Positions 1 to 7,785 of a stretch of DNA of 64,000 bases are shown here, in pieces. The first letter of the stretch is position 1. Every line of letters starts with the position of its first letter. Source of the stretch: Yinghuangia elevatio (GTDB lineage: Bacteria; Actinomycetota; Actinomycetes; Streptomycetales; Streptomycetaceae); assembly GCF_040649515.1 (NCBI RefSeq), contig NZ_JBEZFP010000028.1, positions 1 to 64,000 of the forward strand, given 5' to 3'. The translations under genes were made by a program, and so were the position numbers. A model generated the notes under the pieces. It was not told where the DNA came from. It searched no databases and saw only the letters and a list, made by a program, of their open reading frames with translations.

Positions 1-1462
1 GGCGGTACGCGCGTACCGCCGCCGCGCCGGCCACCACCAGGAACGCGGCCGCATAGGCCGATTGGTGGACGAGGCGGATCCGCTCGGCCGGCACCCCCAG
101 GAACCACGTGAAGTAGACCGCGTATCCGGCCAGCCCCACGGCCATCCACTCGGCGCGGCCGTCGAGCACCACGAGGGCGACCAGGAGCAGGGCGTACCAC
201 GGGTAGTTCGGGGTGAGCACCAGCAGCAGGGTCCCCGTCATCGTGAGCGCCGCGCCCCACGGGCGGTCCGGGTCGGCGCGGCGGCCGATCACCACGGCGG
301 CGGCGAGCAGCACGGCCACGGCGGCGTACGGGGTCGCGCTCTCGGGCAGCACGAGGCCGAGCAGCCCGAAGCGGGCGCCGTCGTCGTAGCGCTCCTCCCG
401 CAAGTAGCCGGGCAGGTACCCGACCACGGCGGAGCCGGACATCAGCAGATACGGCACATAGGACACGGCAACCGTGAGCACCGCGACTCCCCCGGTCAGC
501 AGCGGCCTACGCCGGGTGCTCCCGATCAGGGACGCCGCCGGGAACATCTTCACCGCGACGGCCGCCCCGGTCAGCACGCCGCCGAGGACCGGCCGGCGGG
601 CCGCGACCGCCGCGAGGCCGAGGACCATGAACAGGACGCCGAGACCGTCGACGTGGCCGTTGTTGCCGGATTCGAGGACGACCATCGGGCACCACGCCCA
701 CAGCACCGCGTGCCGGGGATCGCGGCCGAAGCGCCGTAGCACGAGCAGCAGCGCCACGGTCACCGCCACCGCCACGAGTGCCGCCGCGGCCTGCACGGGC
801 TCGCGCCCGCCGTCGGGGGTCACGGCGTGCACGCCGCGGTACCAGAACTGCGCGACGGGCGGGTAGATCGTGTGCACGGACGGGCGGTTCATCAGCGTGC
901 AGGCGCCGTCCGGCAGCGGGTGCCGGAACCAGCCGACGCAGTCGCCGGGCGGGAACAGCCAGTCGTCGCGCAGGTGTTCGAGAGCCGGGTCCTGCGGGCT
1001 GTGCCGGTACGGCGAGATCCCGGCCGCCTGCACGCGCCCGTCCCAGGCGTAGCGGTACGCGTCGTCACTCGTCTGCGGCACCGCGGTCATGGCCACCGCC
1101 TGGAAGGCGACCGCCCCGAACAGGATCAGCGGGACGGCGGCGCGGCGCGGCACGCGGCGTACGACCAGCCAGGCGGCGAGGGCGAACAGCGACCAGGCGA
1201 CGGCGTAGACGGCGTGGATGGCGGTGGTGTCGGGGCGCGCGTACGGGCCGTGGACGGCGTAGGCGAGGGCGCCGCCGAGGGCGGTGGCCACCGCCGCGGC
1301 GGACACCGTCCAGGCGACCACGGCGCGCCGGGACGGCGTCGCGGGCGGCGTTGTGGGTGCCGTTGTAGCCGTTGTACCCGTTGTGGGCGGCGTCGCGGAC
1401 GGACGGGCCGGCGTGCCCCGGGAAGGGGAAGGGGAAGGGGAAGGGGTCTTGCCTGCGGGCAT
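1..1462 (-). CDS. GT-C membrane glycosyltransferase (GT87/DUF2029-like), 3' end off the window
   Basis: Polytopic membrane protein; 487 residues are visible and the C-terminus lies beyond position 1. After a Pro/Ser/Thr-rich cytoplasmic stretch (about residues 1-46) come many hydrophobic segments. The first large loop carries SDDAYRYAWDGRV near residue 132; this acidic DD motif is typical of GT-C enzymes that use polyprenyl-phosphate sugars, such as the GT87/MptB-type mannosyltransferases. A later NGHVDGLG segment also fits this family. The ATG at 1462 is the first start in frame after the upstream region. The N-terminal Ser-Pro run is encoded by hexamer DNA repeats. The exact sugar and acceptor cannot be read from the sequence. 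Confidence 0.85.
   Translation of the reverse strand, partial: MPAGKTPSPSPSPSRGTPARPSATPPTTGTTATTAPTTPPATPSRRAVVAWTVSAAAVATALGGALAYAVHGPYARPDTTAIHAVYAVAWSLFALAAWLVVRRVPRRAAVPLILFGAVAFQAVAMTAVPQTSDDAYRYAWDGRVQAAGISPYRHSPQDPALEHLRDDWLFPPGDCVGWFRHPLPDGACTLMNRPSVHTIYPPVAQFWYRGVHAVTPDGGREPVQAAAALVAVAVTVALLLVLRRFGRDPRHAVLWAWCPMVVLESGNNGHVDGLGVLFMVLGLAAVAARRPVLGGVLTGAAVAVKMFPAASLIGSTRRRPLLTGGVAVLTVAVSYVPYLLMSGSAVVGYLPGYLREERYDDGARFGLLGLVLPESATPYAAVAVLLAAAVVIGRRADPDRPWGAALTMTGTLLLVLTPNYPWYALLLVALVVLDGRAEWMAVGLAGYAVYFTWFLGVPAERIRLVHQSAYAAAFLVVAGAAAVRAYR
1420..1446. repeat. GGGGAA hexamer tandem repeat
   Basis: About 4.5 copies of a 6-bp purine-rich unit. It sits in the first codons of the GT87-like gene on the minus strand and encodes a Ser-Pro dipeptide run. 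Such a tract could change length by slippage in whole codons. Confidence 0.85.
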
Positions 1463-1575
1463 GCCTCGACGATGGCACCCCGGAAGCCCGGAACAGGTCC
1501 GCCGCGTCCGGACGTCAGCACTCCGTAAGCACCAGGGGCGGTACATGGAGGCGTCCTCGGGGATTGAGTGCAGGC

Positions 1576-2784
1576 ATGAGGAGCACCCGCGTTCCCGGCG
1601 CCCGCCGCCTGCCCCACGACATCCCGCTCCCGGCGCCGCCCGAGGTCCTGCGCAAAGGCCCGCTGCGCGCGGGCGCGTTCCGCACCGCGCTGCACGATCC
1701 GCGCACGGCGGTGGTGGTCGGACGCCTGTTGGGGACCGCCTTGATCGTGTGCTTCCTGACCGGTCTGCTCAGCCACCTGATGCAGCATCAACCGGGCTGG
1801 CTCGCGCTGCCCAGCCGTCCGGTCTGGGGCTACCGGGTGACCCAGGGGGCGCACGTGGCGGCCGGGATCGCCGCGGTTCCACTGCTGTTGGCCAAGCTGT
1901 GGGTGGTCTATCCGAGGCTGTACGTGTGGCCTCCGGCCCGCTCGCTGCGCCACGCCCTGGAACGGCTGTCCATCGCCGTCCTGGTCGCCACGGCGGTGTT
2001 CGAACTGGCCACCGGGCTGATCAACATCGTGCAGTGGTATCCGTGGGCGTTCCCGTTCGTACCGGTGCACTACTGGATCGGCTGGGTGCTGACGGGCGCG
2101 CTGATCCTGCACATCGGCGTACAGCTCCCGGTGATCACCGAGCACTGGAGCCGCGGCCCCGAGGCGGATCCACGGCCCGTGGACGACGCCACCCCCTCAC
2201 GGCGCGGCCTGCTGGTCGCCCTCGGAGCGTCGGTCGGCGTGGTGACGCTCGCGACGATCGGCCAGACGGTGTCCCCGCTGGCGAAGGCTTCCCCGTTGGC
2301 ACCGCGCCGCCCCGGGGTCGGACCGCAGCGGCTGCCCGTCAACCGGACCGCCGCGCAGGCGGGCGTTCTGCAACCCATTCGTGATCCGGAGTGGCGGCTC
2401 ACGATCACGGGACCGCTCGAAGTGTCCTTGTCACGCGCTGAGTTGCTGGCGATGCCGCAGCACTCGGTGTGGCTGCCCATCGCGTGCGTGGAGGGCTGGA
2501 GTGCGTCCGCCCGGTGGACGGGGGTTCGGATCCGGGACCTGATGGACCGCGTCGGCGCACCCGCGGACGCGACACTCCGGGTGTTCTCGTTGGAGCAGTT
2601 CAGCCCGTACTCGGTCATGGAGATGCGGCGCGAATACACCCGCGACCCGCTGACGTTGCTCGCGCTCGGCATCAACGGGGAGCCGCTCGCGGAGGACCAC
2701 GGGTACCCGGCGCGGATCATCGCGCCGAACCGACCAGGTGTGCTGCAGACGAAGTGGGTCACGCGGATGGAGGTGCTGACGTGA
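1576..2784 (+). CDS. membrane-anchored molybdopterin-dependent oxidoreductase (sulfite-oxidase fold)
   Basis: 402 residues. The N-terminal half has four to five membrane helices (about residues 45-70, 90-115, 135-155, 165-195 and 215-235) with several histidines (SHLMQH, TQGAHV, VPVHYW, LILHIG), as in a small b-type cytochrome. The C-terminal half is a sulfite-oxidase-type molybdopterin domain: IACVEGW at residues 302-308 carries Cys304, the expected molybdenum ligand, and the domain ends with GYPARIIAPNRPG. The family transfers electrons between Mo-bound substrate and a membrane partner; the substrate is unknown. ATG 1576 is preferred over further upstream starts, which only add low-complexity sequence. 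The stop overlaps the next gene's GTG. Confidence 0.9.
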   Translation: MRSTRVPGARRLPHDIPLPAPPEVLRKGPLRAGAFRTALHDPRTAVVVGRLLGTALIVCFLTGLLSHLMQHQPGWLALPSRPVWGYRVTQGAHVAAGIAAVPLLLAKLWVVYPRLYVWPPARSLRHALERLSIAVLVATAVFELATGLINIVQWYPWAFPFVPVHYWIGWVLTGALILHIGVQLPVITEHWSRGPEADPRPVDDATPSRRGLLVALGASVGVVTLATIGQTVSPLAKASPLAPRRPGVGPQRLPVNRTAAQAGVLQPIRDPEWRLTITGPLEVSLSRAELLAMPQHSVWLPIACVEGWSASARWTGVRIRDLMDRVGAPADATLRVFSLEQFSPYSVMEMRREYTRDPLTLLALGINGEPLAEDHGYPARIIAPNRPGVLQTKWVTRMEVLT

Positions 2785-3305
2785 GCGGGGGCGAGGCGCA
2801 CGAAGACGGGGCGGCGAACGCAGCGCGCGAGGGCCTGGCGACGTACAGGTCCGGAGAGCACGAAGTGTCGGGGACGGTACGCGTGTTCCGTCTGCTGCTC
2901 GGAGCCGTCGGACTCGCCGGCATCGGCTACGGCATCGCCGGATTGCTCGACCAGCCCGCGTACGTAGACAAGTGGGCGGTCCTGCGCTGGCTGGTCGGCG
3001 GCTTGCTGCTGCACGACATCGTCTTCGCGGGCCTCGTGTTCGGGACCGGCTGGCTGGTGATGCGCATGCTTCCGGGTCGCGGGCCGGCGCCTTGGGTGCG
3101 GCGTACGCTGCTCGGCGGCCTGGCGGTCGGGGTGGCGGCCACGCTGATCGCGCTGCCCGCGCTGGTACGGCCGTGGCCGCCGCCGAATCCGTCGGTCCTG
3201 CCGCTGGACTACGGGCGGAACCTGGCGTTGATCTGGGGTGCGGTCCTGGCGGTCACGGGGATGGTGATCGGCGTCCGCAAATGGCTTGCGGAGCGGGCAC
3301 GCTGA
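2781..3305 (+). CDS. small four-helix membrane protein coupled to the molybdopterin oxidoreductase
   Basis: 174 residues. The GTG start overlaps the stop of the oxidoreductase gene (GTGA), so translation is probably coupled. A short polar N-terminus (about 30 residues) precedes four hydrophobic segments near residues 35-57, 70-95, 110-130 and 148-168. I recognise no catalytic motif. Its position suggests a membrane partner or quinone-side subunit of the oxidoreductase, but that is inference from gene order only. Confidence 0.8.
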   Translation: MSGGEAHEDGAANAAREGLATYRSGEHEVSGTVRVFRLLLGAVGLAGIGYGIAGLLDQPAYVDKWAVLRWLVGGLLLHDIVFAGLVFGTGWLVMRMLPGRGPAPWVRRTLLGGLAVGVAATLIALPALVRPWPPPNPSVLPLDYGRNLALIWGAVLAVTGMVIGVRKWLAERAR

Positions 3306-3352
3306 GTGTGTGTCAGGTCGATCGAACCGGTACACCGGACAACTCGGCCCGG

Positions 3353-4129
3353 TCAGGGCGCTCCGACGAGCGCGGCGAACTGCCGGTCGCCGACCGTCCA
3401 CGTCTCGCGCACCGCGAAGCCGCAGGCCGGGGCCAGCCCCTCAAGAGCCCGTACGCCCAGGCGGGCCCATCGGAAGGGCGCCCCCGTCCGGCCGCGGGCG
3501 TCCTCGACGCATGCCGCGAACCGCTCGTGTGCGTACGGCTCTTCGGCTTCCGTCTCGACGATCAGGCAGCCTCGGTCCCGCAGCAGGGCGGCGGTCCGAG
3601 TGAGCAGTGCCGCGGGGTCGCCGCCGATGCCGATGTTGCCGTCGGCGAGCAGGGCTGTCCCCCACCGGCGTTCGCCGGGCAGCGGATCGAATACCGAGCG
3701 GCGCAGCGCGGCGCCGCCGGACGCGACGGTCAGGTGCACGGCGGCGGGCGCGAGGTCGATGCCGAGTGCGGGAGTTCCCCGGCGAACGAGTGCGGCGACC
3801 AGTCGGCCGGGCCCGCATCCGATGTCGAGCGTCGGCCCCCAGCAGCGCACCAGCATGCTGCGGTCGGCCGCGTCGGGTTCGGCCGTCCATCGGGCGATGT
3901 CGAGGGCGTGGCGGCGGCCGTCGGCGCGGCGGAGGTAGACAGGGCCGCCGGTCCGGAGGGCGTGCTCGTACGGCTCCAGCGCGGAACTGCCGGTCGCGGA
4001 TGGCCCGGTCGCGGATGGCCCGGTCGCCGCCGGCCCGGACGCGGATGGCCCGGACGCGGCGGCACCGGACGCGGCCGGCCCTGACACGGCGGTCTCGAAA
4101 GCGGCGTTCCCGACCGCGGCAGCCCTCAC
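3353..4129 (-). CDS. class I SAM-dependent methyltransferase with repeat N-terminus
   Basis: 258 residues. Residues 100-110 contain LDIGCGPGRL, the glycine-rich SAM-binding motif I of class I methyltransferases. It is followed by GIDLAPAAV (acidic motif II region) and LLADGNIG. The first about 50 residues are a Ser/Thr-Gly-Pro-Ala repeat encoded by 15-bp DNA repeats and are probably disordered. GTG 4129 overlaps the stop of the DUF2064 gene upstream (GTGA). It is the last gene of a GT2-DUF2064-methyltransferase run, so it may modify the glycosylated product; the acceptor is unknown. Confidence 0.87.
   Translation of the reverse strand: MRAAAVGNAAFETAVSGPAASGAAASGPSASGPAATGPSATGPSATGSSALEPYEHALRTGGPVYLRRADGRRHALDIARWTAEPDAADRSMLVRCWGPTLDIGCGPGRLVAALVRRGTPALGIDLAPAAVHLTVASGGAALRRSVFDPLPGERRWGTALLADGNIGIGGDPAALLTRTAALLRDRGCLIVETEAEEPYAHERFAACVEDARGRTGAPFRWARLGVRALEGLAPACGFAVRETWTVGDRQFAALVGAP
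3981..4085. repeat. 15-bp tandem repeat inside the methyltransferase gene
   Basis: Seven imperfect copies of a 15-bp unit of the type gcggatggcccggtc; the first copy is degenerate and the second and third (3996-4010 and 4011-4025) are identical. The unit length keeps the frame and gives a five-residue Ser/Thr-Gly-Pro-Ser/Ala-Ala repeat. Confidence 0.9.
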
Positions 4130-4797
4130 GCGGGGCCGCCCGCGCGGGCCGGGATGTCGGCTCTCGTCGTCCGCGCGGCCAGGGCGTCGTACGCGAACGC
4201 CAGACGCGCGGTCCGGGTGTGCGGAGCACTCCGCGCCACGTCGGCGAGGTCGTCCGCGGTGTCGATGTCGTTGAGGACGGGCAGGTTGCGGACGGTCAGG
4301 CCGGCCGCGAGAAGGCGCTCGTACTGCACGCGCCCGGTGTGCGGGACGGACATCGGCACGCCGAGCAGCAGCGCGGGGTCGGGGTCGCGCAGGCCGAGCG
4401 CCCAGAAGCCGCCGTCGGACGCGGCGCCGAACCACGCGTCGGCGAGCGTCCAGTCGACCGTCAGCAGGTCGGCGGTGACCTGCGGGGTGTCCATGCCGAT
4501 CAGCAGCGTCGGCCCGGTGCAGGCGGCGAAGGCGGCGGCCAGCCGCTCGTCGAGCCCGCCGCCGCATTGCGGGACGACCTCGACGTCGGGCGGGAACCAG
4601 GCGCGCGGGCGGCCGTCCAGGACGAGGACCCGGCGGCGGGCGGGGGCGAGACGTACCGCGTCGAGCGTGTCGGCGAGGGCGGCCTCGGCGATGTCGGCGG
4701 CCTGTTCGGGGGTGAGCGGCGGGGTGAGGCGGGTCTTCACCCGTCCGGGGCTGGGCGATTTCGCGATGACGAGGAGTGTGGGGGGCAGGTCAGACAT
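4126..4797 (-). CDS. TIGR04282/DUF2064-family glycosyltransferase-like protein
   Basis: 223 residues, the usual length for DUF2064. The N-terminus LLVIAKSPSPGRVKTRL is the family signature; it resembles the nucleotide-binding loop of GT-A nucleotidyl and glycosyl transferases. Later motifs are LLIGMDTPQV and DGGFWALGL. The family was named from arsenosugar gene neighbourhoods but is widespread next to GT2 genes, and its reaction here is not known. It starts inside the end of the GT2 gene (8-base overlap) and its stop overlaps the methyltransferase start, so the three form one operon. Confidence 0.88.
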   Translation of the reverse strand: MSDLPPTLLVIAKSPSPGRVKTRLTPPLTPEQAADIAEAALADTLDAVRLAPARRRVLVLDGRPRAWFPPDVEVVPQCGGGLDERLAAAFAACTGPTLLIGMDTPQVTADLLTVDWTLADAWFGAASDGGFWALGLRDPDPALLLGVPMSVPHTGRVQYERLLAAGLTVRNLPVLNDIDTADDLADVARSAPHTRTARLAFAYDALAARTTRADIPARAGGPA

Positions 4798-5470
4798 GGG
4801 CCAGCACCGCGCTCATGTCGCGGACTGCGGTGATCGTGCCGCGTACGGTTCCGGTCACCTTGGAACGTCCGGTCCTGGGCAGATACCGCACGTCGGTCTC
4901 GCGGATCCGCCACGAGGCCGAGGCGGCGCGCACGACCATTTCCAACGGGTAGCCGGACCTGCGGTCGGCGAGCCCCAGGCCGAGCAGGTCGGCACGGCGC
5001 GCGGCGCGCATCGGGCCGAGGTCGTGCAGGCGGGCCCCGGTGCGGGCACGGAGCTTCCGGGCAAGGACGCGGTTGGCGATGCGGGCGTGCGGTGGCCAGG
5101 CCCGCCAGGTCGCGGCGCGGCGGCGGCCCAGCACGAGGTCGGCGTCGCCGGTCAGCACCGGGTCGGCGACGTACGGGAGTTCACCCGGGTCGAGGGACGC
5201 GTCGCAGTCGCAGAAGCACACGACGGGCGCGGTGGCGGCGAGCAGGCCCGCGTGGCAGGCCGCGCCGAAGCCGCGTACCGGCTCCTCGACGACGTGGGCG
5301 CCCAGTGCGCGGGCGAGGTCGGCGGAACCGTCCGCCGAGCCGTTGTCGACGACGATCGGCCGATAGCCGGACGGCATGCGTTCCAGGACCCACGGGAGGG
5401 CCCCGGCCTCGTCGAGGCACGGCAGGACGACATCGACGCGGGCGGCGGGCGGGGTGGGGGCAACGTCCAT
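4790..5470 (-). CDS. family 2 glycosyltransferase
   Basis: 226 residues. DVVLPCLDEAG near the N-terminus, VVDNGSADGS near residue 45 and the acidic cluster CDCDASLDP are the nucleotide-sugar and metal binding elements of the GT2/GT-A fold. There are no obvious membrane helices. ATG 5470 is chosen over ATG 5479 because a TAGCGT hexamer lies exactly 7 bases upstream, a leaderless-start signature. First gene of a three-gene operon with the DUF2064 and methyltransferase genes, and divergent from the response-regulator gene. Confidence 0.88.
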   Translation of the reverse strand: MDVAPTPPAARVDVVLPCLDEAGALPWVLERMPSGYRPIVVDNGSADGSADLARALGAHVVEEPVRGFGAACHAGLLAATAPVVCFCDCDASLDPGELPYVADPVLTGDADLVLGRRRAATWRAWPPHARIANRVLARKLRARTGARLHDLGPMRAARRADLLGLGLADRRSGYPLEMVVRAASASWRIRETDVRYLPRTGRSKVTGTVRGTITAVRDMSAVLAHV

Positions 5471-5477
5471 GGCATTC

Positions 5478-5483
5478 ACGCTA
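5478..5483 (-). promoter_or_regulatory. -10 hexamer for leaderless GT2 transcript
   Basis: TAGCGT on the minus strand, 7 bases before ATG 5470, with no Shine-Dalgarno. This matches the actinobacterial TANNNT-N7-start pattern. Confidence 0.6.
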
Positions 5484-5669
5484 GGCAGCGCGGACCGGGA
5501 TTCCCGGGCGCGGCGTGCTTACGAAATTCGTACGTCGGGCCGCGGCGCGCGCCGGTCCCGCGCGGTGTTCGAACACCCTCGCCGAAGGCCGGTCGAACAC
5601 GTCTCGGCGAGGTCTTACGGAATCCGAACGGCCCATCGGCGACGCCCGCGACGCGGCGCGCGCCGTCCG

Positions 5670-5675
5670 TAGACT
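5670..5675 (+). promoter_or_regulatory. -10 hexamer for leaderless response-regulator transcript
   Basis: TAGACT, a consensus-like streptomycete -10 element, 7 bases before ATG 5683. No Shine-Dalgarno lies between, so transcription probably starts at the A of the ATG. Confidence 0.65.
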
Positions 5676-5682
5676 CCGCCGT

Positions 5683-6573
5683 ATGACAAGCACCGTTCTC
5701 GTGGTGGACGACGACCCGACCGTGGCCGAGGTCGTCGTCGACTACCTGCGCCGGGCGGGCTTCACCACCGCACATGCGCCGGACGGGCCGACGGCGCTGG
5801 CGATGGCCGAAGAGTCACTCCCGGACCTTGTGGTGCTCGATCTGATGCTGCCCGGCATGGACGGCTTGGAGGTCTGCCGCAGGTTGCGGCGGCGCGCACC
5901 TGTGCCCGTCGTCATGCTGACCGCGCTGGGCGAGGAGAGCGACCGCGTGCTCGGCCTGGAGATCGGCGCGGACGACTACGTGACCAAACCCTTCAGCCCG
6001 CGCGAACTGGTGTTGCGGGTGCGGTCGGTGCTTCGGAGAGTCGGGGCGGCTCCGTCGACCGCGACCGACCTGCTGCGGCACGGCGACATCGAAATCGACG
6101 TGGCCGCCCACCGCGCCACCCGGGCGGGCCGGGAACTGTCCTTGACCGCACGCGAGTTCGATCTGCTGTGCTTCCTGCTCCAGCATCCCGGCCGGGTGTT
6201 CTCGCGCGAGGAGCTGATGCACGAGGTGTGGGGGTGGTCGTTCGGGGACCGCTCGACTGTGACGGTGCACGTGCGGCGGTTGCGCGAGAAGATCGAGGAC
6301 GACCCGGCGGCGCCGCGCACGCTGGTGACGGTCTGGGGCGTGGGGTACCGACTGGACTCGGCGGAAGCGGCGGAAGCGGCGGACTCAGTGCGCTCGGCCG
6401 ACCCGGTAGGCATGGCTGACGCGGCAGGCGCTGCTGATCCGGCTGATCCGGCTGAGCCGCCAAGGCCGGCGGACTCGGCGGGGCCCGCGGACTCGGCGCT
6501 GCCGGCCCACTCTCCCGGCGCAACTGCGGACCCGGCTTCGGGCGCATCTCCGCACCCGTCCACCAGGCCGTGA
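5683..6573 (+). CDS. OmpR/PhoB-family response regulator with long Ala/Pro/Asp tail
   Basis: 296 residues; about 225 is normal for the family. The receiver domain has the acidic pocket at residues 9-11, phospho-acceptor Asp53 (VLDLMLPG) and the conserved Lys in DDYVTKPFSP. The DNA-binding winged helix covers about residues 130-225, with LTAREFDLLCFL and STVTVHVRRLREKIE. From about residue 226 a roughly 70-residue low-complexity tail of Ala, Asp, Pro and Ser follows, which is not part of the family fold. The start is set by the leaderless -10 element. The kinase gene begins 6 bases after the stop, so the two form a two-component operon. Confidence 0.92.
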   Translation: MTSTVLVVDDDPTVAEVVVDYLRRAGFTTAHAPDGPTALAMAEESLPDLVVLDLMLPGMDGLEVCRRLRRRAPVPVVMLTALGEESDRVLGLEIGADDYVTKPFSPRELVLRVRSVLRRVGAAPSTATDLLRHGDIEIDVAAHRATRAGRELSLTAREFDLLCFLLQHPGRVFSREELMHEVWGWSFGDRSTVTVHVRRLREKIEDDPAAPRTLVTVWGVGYRLDSAEAAEAADSVRSADPVGMADAAGAADPADPAEPPRPADSAGPADSALPAHSPGATADPASGASPHPSTRP

Positions 6574-6579
6574 CGCCGC

Positions 6580-7710
6580 ATGCCGCTCAAGGATTTCCTG
6601 CTCATCTGCCTGATCGCGGCCGCGTGCGGTCTGGCCGTGACGCTGTGCGGCATGGCCTTGCTGCGTCTGACACGGCACCGTCCGCTGTCGGTGGCGCTCG
6701 GCGCCGTCTCGGTCGTGACCGTCGCCGCGATGGCGGCCGGCACGGTCGGGGTCGCGCAGGCGATGTTCCTGTCGTCGCACGACCTGACGGTGATGATGGT
6801 GGTGTGCGGCGTGTCCGCCGTGCTCGCGGTCGCGGTGGCGGCGGTGCTCGGCAGGCCGGTGGTGGCGGACGTACGCGCGTTGCAGCAGGCCGCACACGGC
6901 CTCGGGTCGGCGTCGTCCGACACCGCCCCGGCGTATCACCCGCCGCGGCCTTCGTCGATAGCGGAACTCGCCGATCTGAGCCGTGAGTTGGAGCGTACGA
7001 GCGCCCGCCTCACCGAGGCGCGGGCCCGCGAGCGGGCGGTGGAGCAGTCGAGGCGCGAGCTGATCGCGTGGATCTCGCACGACCTGCGTACGCCGCTCGC
7101 CGGGCTGCGGGCGATGGCCGAATCGCTGGAGGACGGCGTCGCCGCCGATCCGGCGCGCTACCACCGGCGCATGCGGATCGAGGTCGACCGGCTGAGCGGC
7201 ATGGTCGACGATCTGTTCGAGCTGTCGCGGATCCAGGCGGGTGCTCTGCAACTGTCGTTGTCACGCGTGTCGTTGTACGACCTGGTCGGCGACGCGATGG
7301 CGGGCACCGAGGTGTTGGCGCGGTCCCGGGCGGTACGGCTGCGCGGCGAGGTGATCGAACCCGTCCCGGTTCACGTGGACAGCCGCGAGATGTCCAGGGC
7401 ACTGACGAACCTGCTGGTCAACGCGATCCGGCATACGCCGTCCGACGGGACCGTGGCGGTCGGGGTGCGCACCGGGCCGGACGGCGTGCTGCTGACCGTG
7501 ACGGACGCGTGCGGTGGCATCCCGGAGGACGATCTGCCGCGGGTGTTCGACACCGGGTGGCGCGGTTCGCACGCGCGAACTCCGGGACCGGACGGAGGCG
7601 CCGGCCTCGGGCTCGCGATCGTGCGGGGGATCGTGGAGGCGCACAAGGGTTCGGTCGGCGTCGTCAACATCAGCGGTGGCTGCCGGTTCGAGGTCCGGCT
7701 TCCTGTGTAG
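6580..7710 (+). CDS. membrane sensor histidine kinase
   Basis: 376 residues. Two or three hydrophobic segments (about 5-29, 36-64, 69-90) have almost no extracytoplasmic loop, so the stimulus is probably sensed in or near the membrane. A short linker precedes the dimerisation and phosphoacceptor helix WISHDLRTPLAGL with His167. The ATPase domain shows the N-box NLLVNAIRHT, DACGGIPEDD and the G2 box GAGLGLAIV. Partner of the response regulator immediately upstream; the target genes are not evident. Confidence 0.92.
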   Translation: MPLKDFLLICLIAAACGLAVTLCGMALLRLTRHRPLSVALGAVSVVTVAAMAAGTVGVAQAMFLSSHDLTVMMVVCGVSAVLAVAVAAVLGRPVVADVRALQQAAHGLGSASSDTAPAYHPPRPSSIAELADLSRELERTSARLTEARARERAVEQSRRELIAWISHDLRTPLAGLRAMAESLEDGVAADPARYHRRMRIEVDRLSGMVDDLFELSRIQAGALQLSLSRVSLYDLVGDAMAGTEVLARSRAVRLRGEVIEPVPVHVDSREMSRALTNLLVNAIRHTPSDGTVAVGVRTGPDGVLLTVTDACGGIPEDDLPRVFDTGWRGSHARTPGPDGGAGLGLAIVRGIVEAHKGSVGVVNISGGCRFEVRLPV

Positions 7711-7782
7711 TGCCGCTCCCGTGCGGTGCCGCTCCTGCGGTGCCGTTAACATGCGGTGCCGTTCCATGCGGTGCCGTTCCCG
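7711..7782. repeat. short tandem repeats of a GCGGTGCCG unit
   Basis: About five imperfect copies of a 14-16 bp unit beginning gcggtgccg, filling the gap between the convergent kinase and epimerase genes. No coding potential is apparent. It may act as structured RNA at the 3' ends or be a simple expansion. Confidence 0.75.
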
Positions 7783-7785
7783 CCC

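Noticed and set aside
1126..3401. Two long minus-strand frames opposite the molybdopterin gene
   Set aside because: No recognisable domain, composition rich in Arg, His and Gln, and the plus-strand genes carry conserved motifs.
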